Source: Helicobacter sp.
Lineage (GTDB): Bacteria > Campylobacterota > Campylobacteria > Campylobacterales > Helicobacteraceae
NCBI GenBank assembly: GCA_014799985.1
Contig: JAAVGZ010000045.1
Coordinates: forward strand, 1-10,020
Length of the DNA: 10,020 nt
Direction: 5' to 3'
Of the stretch, positions 5,761 to 10,020 are shown piece by piece (the stretch's first letter is position 1; each line of letters begins with the position of its first letter). The notes beneath the pieces were generated by a model. The model worked only from the letters and a program-made list of their open reading frames with translations. It ran no database searches and was not told the DNA's origin. The position numbers and the translations under genes are program-made.

Positions 5761-7167
5761 ATGGTTAGGAAAATCTTACTTGTTCTCGATGGCGCTGTCG
5801 CGACAGATTTCTTGCGCAATCTCTGTGGGCGCAGCACTCCCTACAATAGCTATTTGGTTGTGTCCAAAAAGCCCATTGACGCGCAAAACGCAGGGCAAGA
5901 CTTTGAGTTTGTCGTGTTCGACCCAACCTCGCCAAGCAAGCTGTTCGCCCTCCTCTCCAAAGACATTCTCGATGCGCTGATTATCATGGAAAACTATGCC
6001 GAAGGAATCGAGGTCTACCACATCTTGCGGAGCTATTCCAAGCGCATGGCAATCGTGCTCTTGGGCGACAAACTCCCAAAAGAGGACAAAAACCTTAGCC
6101 TCGTAACCGAGATTCCGCTCGTGGCGGCGCATTTCATCGAGAAAGTCCCCAACATTCCCATCATCTCCAAAGACATCGGGATTCACAAGGGCGAGATTAT
6201 GGAGGTAACGATTCCGTTTGGCAGCTCGTTTGCATACCGCACCATCGGTTCTATCACGCAAAAAAAATGGAAAATCGTTGCGCTCTATCGCGAGGGCAAG
6301 ATGATGCTCGCCAAATACTCGCTCACGATGCAGCCCAACGATTCCCTCTTGCTCGTGGGCGAGCCCTCTGTGCTGCTCGAGGTCTATCACAGCATCAAGG
6401 AAGAATTGGGGCAGTTCCCGTTCCCTTTTGGCAAGAATCTCGTGCTTTATTGCGATTGCAGCGTTGAGAGCCACGAAGACGTCGACAACGCGATTAGCGA
6501 GTCGCTTTTTTTGCACAAACATTTCAAGGGGCGCAAGCTCTATATCCGCATTTTGCACTCGAGCACGCCCGAGCGTGTGCGCAAAATTCGCACGCTCGAG
6601 ACGAGCAAGCTCGAGGTGATTGTGCAATACTTCACGGCGCCGCTCGCGCAGATTGTGCAAAACGACAAGGCGACACTCGCGAGCGGGCTCGTGCTCATGC
6701 GCCAAAACCTCTTCGCAAAGCGCGATGTGCGCAAAATGCTCTATCGCCTCAATGTCCCCGTGTTGCGGCTGGGCGACAACCATTTCGAATCTCTGCAAGG
6801 CTGCGCCGTTGTGCTCGATGACGGGCAGCAAAACGAGAAAATCTCTGCCGTGGCGTTTGATGTGGCGGCGCAACTCAAGCAGCCCGTGATTCTCTACGAT
6901 TTCGCCCCCAACCTGCAATACCACACCAAGACAATCGAGCATTTCGATAGCCTCGCGAAGATTTTCAAGGCGCGGCTGAATGTCATCAGCACAGCAATGG
7001 AAAACCCCATTCTTTGGTTAATGTCCCATTCAGAGATTTTGGGTATATTTCCTTTTACAGAAGAAATGACAAATCGGCAGTTTTTGGGACCCTTCACAAC
7101 CCATCTTGGCACGCTTAGCCTCGATTTTATCGGCTCTCATAAACTTTTTGTGCCTATCAGCGTATAA
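5761..7167 (+). CDS. RCK/TrkA-C-domain protein of unknown function (COG3400-like)
   Basis: The product has 468 residues, is soluble and shows no membrane segment. Residues 1-105 look like a degenerate Rossmann or TrkA-N fold, starting KILLVLDGAVATDF but without a clean GxGxxG dinucleotide motif. Residues about 144-212 form a TrkA-C (RCK-C) domain: EVTIPFGSSFAYRTIG, then WKIVALYREGKM and the closing PNDSLLLVGE. The C-terminal half (about 215-468) I do not recognise; it has alternating strands and helices. RCK domains bind ions or nucleotides and gate potassium transporters, but no potassium channel is visible nearby. The position just before aroB is, as I recall, conserved in Helicobacter. I chose the ATG at 5761 because MVRKILLV begins the fold there; a GTG at 5680 in the same frame would lie inside a hairpin. 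The ribosome site is weak (AGAAG about 5746-5751). aroB follows nine bases after the stop. Confidence 0.75.
   Translation: MVRKILLVLDGAVATDFLRNLCGRSTPYNSYLVVSKKPIDAQNAGQDFEFVVFDPTSPSKLFALLSKDILDALIIMENYAEGIEVYHILRSYSKRMAIVLLGDKLPKEDKNLSLVTEIPLVAAHFIEKVPNIPIISKDIGIHKGEIMEVTIPFGSSFAYRTIGSITQKKWKIVALYREGKMMLAKYSLTMQPNDSLLLVGEPSVLLEVYHSIKEELGQFPFPFGKNLVLYCDCSVESHEDVDNAISESLFLHKHFKGRKLYIRILHSSTPERVRKIRTLETSKLEVIVQYFTAPLAQIVQNDKATLASGLVLMRQNLFAKRDVRKMLYRLNVPVLRLGDNHFESLQGCAVVLDDGQQNEKISAVAFDVAAQLKQPVILYDFAPNLQYHTKTIEHFDSLAKIFKARLNVISTAMENPILWLMSHSEILGIFPFTEEMTNRQFLGPFTTHLGTLSLDFIGSHKLFVPISV
7040..7049 (+). promoter_or_regulatory. Possible internal promoter for aroB
   Basis: TATATT at 7044-7049, preceded by TTTTGGG, resembles a vegetative -10 box in a local A/T-rich dip inside the 3' end of the RCK-like gene. 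It lies about 130 bases before the aroB ATG. It could let aroB and the genes after it be transcribed independently. The only support is the match to the box and the base composition. Confidence 0.25.
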
Positions 7168-7176
7168 GGACACACA

Positions 7177-8229
7177 ATGGATTCTATACACATCACAACT
7201 CCGCATCGTTCGTATCCTATCCATTTTGGTGCACTAGCGCCAAAGTTGCAATTCAAGGGCAAGGTTTTGGTGGTCAGCAACAGCCGCGTGAGCGGGCTCT
7301 ATCTCGACTTCTTGCTGCCCAAAATCTCTGCGCCCGAAATCTGCATTTGTATCATCGAAGATGGCGAGCAATACAAGACGCTCGAGAGTGTGCAGCGGAT
7401 TCTCGAAACAGCCTTCGTGCATAGGCTCGACAGAAAATCCACGATGATAGCGCTTGGCGGCGGCGTTGTGGGCGACATTGTCGGCTTTGCGGCGGGAATC
7501 TTCATGCGCGGCATCGACTTCGTGCAGATTCCGACCACGCTGCTCGCGCAAGTCGATGCGAGCATTGGCGGCAAAACGGGCATCAACAACGCGTTTGGCA
7601 AGAATCTCATCGGGCTGTTTCATCAGCCCGCAAGTGTGCATATCGACCCCTTCTTTTTGCAGACCCTGCCTGCGCGCGAGTTTGCCGCCGGCGTTGCCGA
7701 GATTGTCAAAATGGCTGTAACGTTTGATGCGCCCTTTTTCGAGTGGCTTTGGGAACATCACCTAAGCCTCGAGGCGCAAGATTCCCTGCTCACCGCGCTG
7801 CGCTGCGCAATCTCTATCAAACAGCGCGTGGTGTGCCAAGACGAAAAAGAACAGGGCTTGCGCGCCGCGCTGAACTATGGGCACACCTTTGGACACGCGA
7901 TAGAAAAAGAGAGCGGCTATGGGCAATACTTGCATGGCGAAGCCGTCAGCATGGGCATTGTGATGGTGAATGCGCTCGCCTGCAAGCTCGGCTGCCTCAC
8001 GTCAGACGAGGCAGAGAGAATCTGCGCGCTTTTGCAATCGTACAATCTCCCCACGCGCTACAAAATCGCCAACAAGCAGCAATTCTATCATTCTCTCTTT
8101 TTGGACAAAAAAACTGCCAACAACAAAATCAAGTTTATCCTGCCCGATTCGATTGGCAATGTGCTTTTTTATGACAAATTCACCCATGAAGAGATAATGA
8201 ACGTATTGGAGCAATTTTGCGATTCGTAA
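7177..8229 (+). CDS. aroB: 3-dehydroquinate synthase
   Basis: AroB converts DAHP to 3-dehydroquinate, the second step of the shikimate pathway to aromatic amino acids and folate, using NAD and a divalent metal in the cytosol. The product is 350 residues, the normal bacterial length. Diagnostic blocks are present in order: EDGEQYKTL, ALGGGVVGDIVGF (NAD site, around 92-103), IPTTLLAQVDASIGGKTGIN (118-137), GVAEIVKM (E175), NYGHTFGHAIE (233-243) and LHGEAVSMG. By comparison with characterised enzymes the zinc ligands should be E175, H236 and H253, all present. The ATG at 7177 follows AAGGA (7166-7170), which overlaps the stop codon of the preceding gene. The 3' end overlaps the next gene by 13 bases, pointing to a tightly coupled operon. 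Confidence 0.97.
   Translation: MDSIHITTPHRSYPIHFGALAPKLQFKGKVLVVSNSRVSGLYLDFLLPKISAPEICICIIEDGEQYKTLESVQRILETAFVHRLDRKSTMIALGGGVVGDIVGFAAGIFMRGIDFVQIPTTLLAQVDASIGGKTGINNAFGKNLIGLFHQPASVHIDPFFLQTLPAREFAAGVAEIVKMAVTFDAPFFEWLWEHHLSLEAQDSLLTALRCAISIKQRVVCQDEKEQGLRAALNYGHTFGHAIEKESGYGQYLHGEAVSMGIVMVNALACKLGCLTSDEAERICALLQSYNLPTRYKIANKQQFYHSLFLDKKTANNKIKFILPDSIGNVLFYDKFTHEEIMNVLEQFCDS
8208..8219 (+). promoter_or_regulatory. Ribosome site and TTG start of mscS-2 inside aroB
   Basis: GGAG at 8208-8211 stands five bases before TTG at 8217, within the last codons of aroB. This start gives a clean signal peptide, and the next in-frame ATG lies well downstream and would lose it. The TTG start and overlap suggest low, coupled translation after ribosomes finish aroB. 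Confidence 0.6.
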
Positions 8230-9839
8230 TCCTCTATCTACTCGGAATCGGGCTGCTGTTTGCCAACACGAACAAGCAAGACAACGCGGCGCTCATGCTC
8301 TCGCAAAACAAGATTCTCATCTCGCTCGCGTCCATCGACCGCTATTTGAGCGATTCGAGCAACGCATGGAGCAAGCAATATGCCAACTACAAGACCTATC
8401 TTGATGTCGTTCGCTCGCTCCAAAACTCCGAGCAAGAGCTCGAAAACCTCGCCAAAGCGCCACAGAGCCAGATTCAACGCTCCATGCTCGAACGCGAGAT
8501 TGAGACGCTCAAGCAGCAAAAGGACTTGCTCGCCAACTTCAAGGACAACCCCTACACGGAGCTCATCTCGCCCACGATTGAAGAGCGCAACTTCCATGTG
8601 AGCAACCCAATCCTCATCATTCAGGGTGTGAGCTACATCAAACAGCTCCGCGCCGAGAGCAAGCGGCTTGGCAGCAATTTCAAGGCGCTCAAATCCCTCA
8701 ACGAGCGCCTCCAAGAAAAGGCGAAGCTGCTACACGAGCTGCAAGAGCTCGGCAGCCCCGATGACATTCTCGGCGGCGGGCGCACGATTGCCGAAGAGCT
8801 GCAAACGACACAGGCGATGCTCGAAGACCTCGTTTCGACCTCGCATGTCTTCGCCACAACGCTCGATTTGTACCAAAACAAGGCAGAAGACGAGATTGGG
8901 CAAATCACCGCCGAAATCACCGACCAAGTCGTCAAGGCAGCCATTGTCGCGTTTGTCGTGTTGCTGTCGATTCTCGTTGCGTTCATGCTCAAGCTCGGAA
9001 TCCGCCGCTACATCACGAGCAACGAGCGCAGCTACACGATGAGCAAGATTGTGAACTACATCAATATCATCATCATCGTGCTGATTGTGTTGTTTTCGTA
9101 TCTCGAAAACGTGACATACCTTGTCGCGTTCTTGGGGTTCGCGTCTGCTGGGCTTGCCATTGCGATGAAAGACCTATTCATGTCCGTGCTCGGCTGGTTC
9201 GTGATTGTCGTGGGCGGCAGCGTGCATGTGGGCGACAGAATCCGCGTTGTGAAAGACGGCGCGACCTATATCGGCGATGTGCTCGACATCTCGCTATTGC
9301 GCATCACAATCCACGAAAACATCACATTGCTGACCTACATGGAAAACCGCCGCGCGGGGCGCATCATCTTTATCCCCAACAATTACATCTTCACGACCAT
9401 GATTGCCAACTACACGCATGGCAGCATGAAGACCGTCTGGGACGGAATCGACATCACAATTACCTTCGATTCCAATTACAAAAAAATGGTGCAAATCTGT
9501 GCGGACATCGCGAAGCATTATGCCAAGGGCTACACCGACATCACGCGCAAGCAGCTCAACCTCTTGCGCGACCGCTATTCGCTGCGCAACACCAATGTCG
9601 AACCGCGCGTGTTCACGATGATTGAAGCAAACGGGATTCGCGTTTCGATATGGTATCAGACCAACGCCTATGCCACACTGCCGCTGCACAGCACGATTTG
9701 CGGCGAAATCATTGACGCCATCAAAAACGAAGACGACATCACAATCGCCTACCCCACAACGACAATCCGCGCGCCCAAAGACGCGCCGCCTAGCGATGGC
9801 GCAGTCCCCCAAACACAGCTGCATGCGGGAGACGCATAA
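8217..9839 (+). CDS. MscS-family mechanosensitive channel (second copy, HP0284-like)
   Basis: The product has 540 residues. A signal peptide (residues 1-17, ending LFA) is followed by a charged, helical, coiled-coil-like periplasmic region to about 235. Hydrophobic segments lie at about 241-262, 278-297 and 299-333. The last contains the pore-helix pattern FLGFASAGLAIAMKD. The beta domain follows (VGDRIRV, GDVLDISLLRITIHE) with the family signature IFIPNN, then a cytoplasmic alpha/beta domain ending in an acidic, proline-containing tail. It should act as a tension-gated channel in the inner membrane. It has fewer membrane segments than the channel at 2308-4149 and is only distantly similar to it, so it is not a recent duplicate. 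The start is TTG, with GGAG five bases upstream. Its position between aroB and an mtaB-like gene is, as I recall, conserved in Helicobacter. Confidence 0.9.
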   Translation: MRFVILYLLGIGLLFANTNKQDNAALMLSQNKILISLASIDRYLSDSSNAWSKQYANYKTYLDVVRSLQNSEQELENLAKAPQSQIQRSMLEREIETLKQQKDLLANFKDNPYTELISPTIEERNFHVSNPILIIQGVSYIKQLRAESKRLGSNFKALKSLNERLQEKAKLLHELQELGSPDDILGGGRTIAEELQTTQAMLEDLVSTSHVFATTLDLYQNKAEDEIGQITAEITDQVVKAAIVAFVVLLSILVAFMLKLGIRRYITSNERSYTMSKIVNYINIIIIVLIVLFSYLENVTYLVAFLGFASAGLAIAMKDLFMSVLGWFVIVVGGSVHVGDRIRVVKDGATYIGDVLDISLLRITIHENITLLTYMENRRAGRIIFIPNNYIFTTMIANYTHGSMKTVWDGIDITITFDSNYKKMVQICADIAKHYAKGYTDITRKQLNLLRDRYSLRNTNVEPRVFTMIEANGIRVSIWYQTNAYATLPLHSTICGEIIDAIKNEDDITIAYPTTTIRAPKDAPPSDGAVPQTQLHAGDA

Positions 9840-10020
9840 TGCCAAGCGTTTTCTTCAAAACCTTTGGTTGCCGCACAAACCTCTTCGACACAGCCGTGAT
9901 GCGCAGCAACCTGCGGCACTTTGACATCGCGCCAAACGAGGAAGCCGCCGACATCATCATCGTCAATTCCTGCACCGTAACCAACGCGTCCGATAGCGGC
10001 GTGCGCAACTATGTCCGCCG
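9839..10020 (+). CDS. mtaB: MtaB/MiaB-like tRNA methylthiotransferase, 5' part only
   Basis: Only the first 60 codons are in the window; the frame is open at the right edge. The translation begins MPSVFFKTFGCRTN and contains VNSCTVTN, the first two conserved cysteines (C11 and C45) of the N-terminal UPF0004 domain, which binds the auxiliary iron-sulphur cluster in radical-SAM methylthiotransferases. GCRTN and SCTVTN fit MtaB, which makes ms2t6A37 in tRNAs, rather than RimO; MiaB is less likely. The ATG overlaps the last base of the previous stop codon (TAATG), with GGGAG at 9827-9831, so it is translationally coupled to the channel gene. The radical-SAM CxxxCxxC motif and TRAM domain lie outside the window, so the subfamily call is tentative. 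Confidence 0.85.
   Translation, partial: MPSVFFKTFGCRTNLFDTAVMRSNLRHFDIAPNEEAADIIIVNSCTVTNASDSGVRNYVR

Noticed and set aside
5776..6942. Long open frame on the - strand (388 codons) opposite the RCK-like gene
   Set aside because: It mirrors the codon bias of the + strand gene, has no recognisable domain, and the + strand frame has a RCK domain and fits the operon.

Overview
The window reads as chromosomal DNA of a Campylobacterota bacterium, most likely Helicobacteraceae, with a base composition of roughly half G+C by eye. The main clue is gene order: an RCK/TrkA-C-like hypothetical protein, aroB, an MscS-family channel and an MtaB/MiaB-like tRNA methylthiotransferase follow each other. From memory this matches the order around aroB in Helicobacter (H. 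pylori HP0282-HP0285). A selenocysteine-containing SelD also fits selenium-using members of this phylum. I cannot name the genus or species.

All eight genes are on the + strand. Positions 1-212 are non-coding and hold hairpins plus a nested palindromic repeat. Then come a membrane-anchored metallophosphoesterase (273-1184), selD (1231-2298), a large MscS-family channel (2308-4149), an OmpA/YiaD-like lipoprotein (4214-4897), a HAD-family phosphatase (4932-5636), the RCK-like protein (5761-7167), aroB (7177-8229), a second MscS-family channel (8217-9839) and the 5' end of an mtaB-like gene (9839 to the window edge). -10-like boxes stand before the metallophosphoesterase, selD and the lipoprotein. 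From 7167 onward the genes are a few bases apart or overlap, so aroB, mscS-2 and mtaB look translationally coupled.

The clearest special feature is selD. It has an in-frame UGA at its catalytic position, followed by a SECIS-like hairpin, so the full gene begins 144 bases before the uninterrupted frame. SelD makes selenophosphate, the selenium donor for selenocysteine, so it would need its own product to be made. The rest is mainly envelope and housekeeping: two mechanosensitive-type channels, a peptidoglycan-binding lipoprotein, a possible nucleotide- or ion-sensing RCK protein, shikimate-pathway AroB and tRNA modification.

At whole-window scale three word biases stand out. I found no GATC and no GGCC on a line-by-line read. 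GAATC/GATTC is about 3-4 times more frequent than a uniform expectation, while GACTC/GAGTC is rare. These suggest restriction-modification pressure or another genome-wide word preference.
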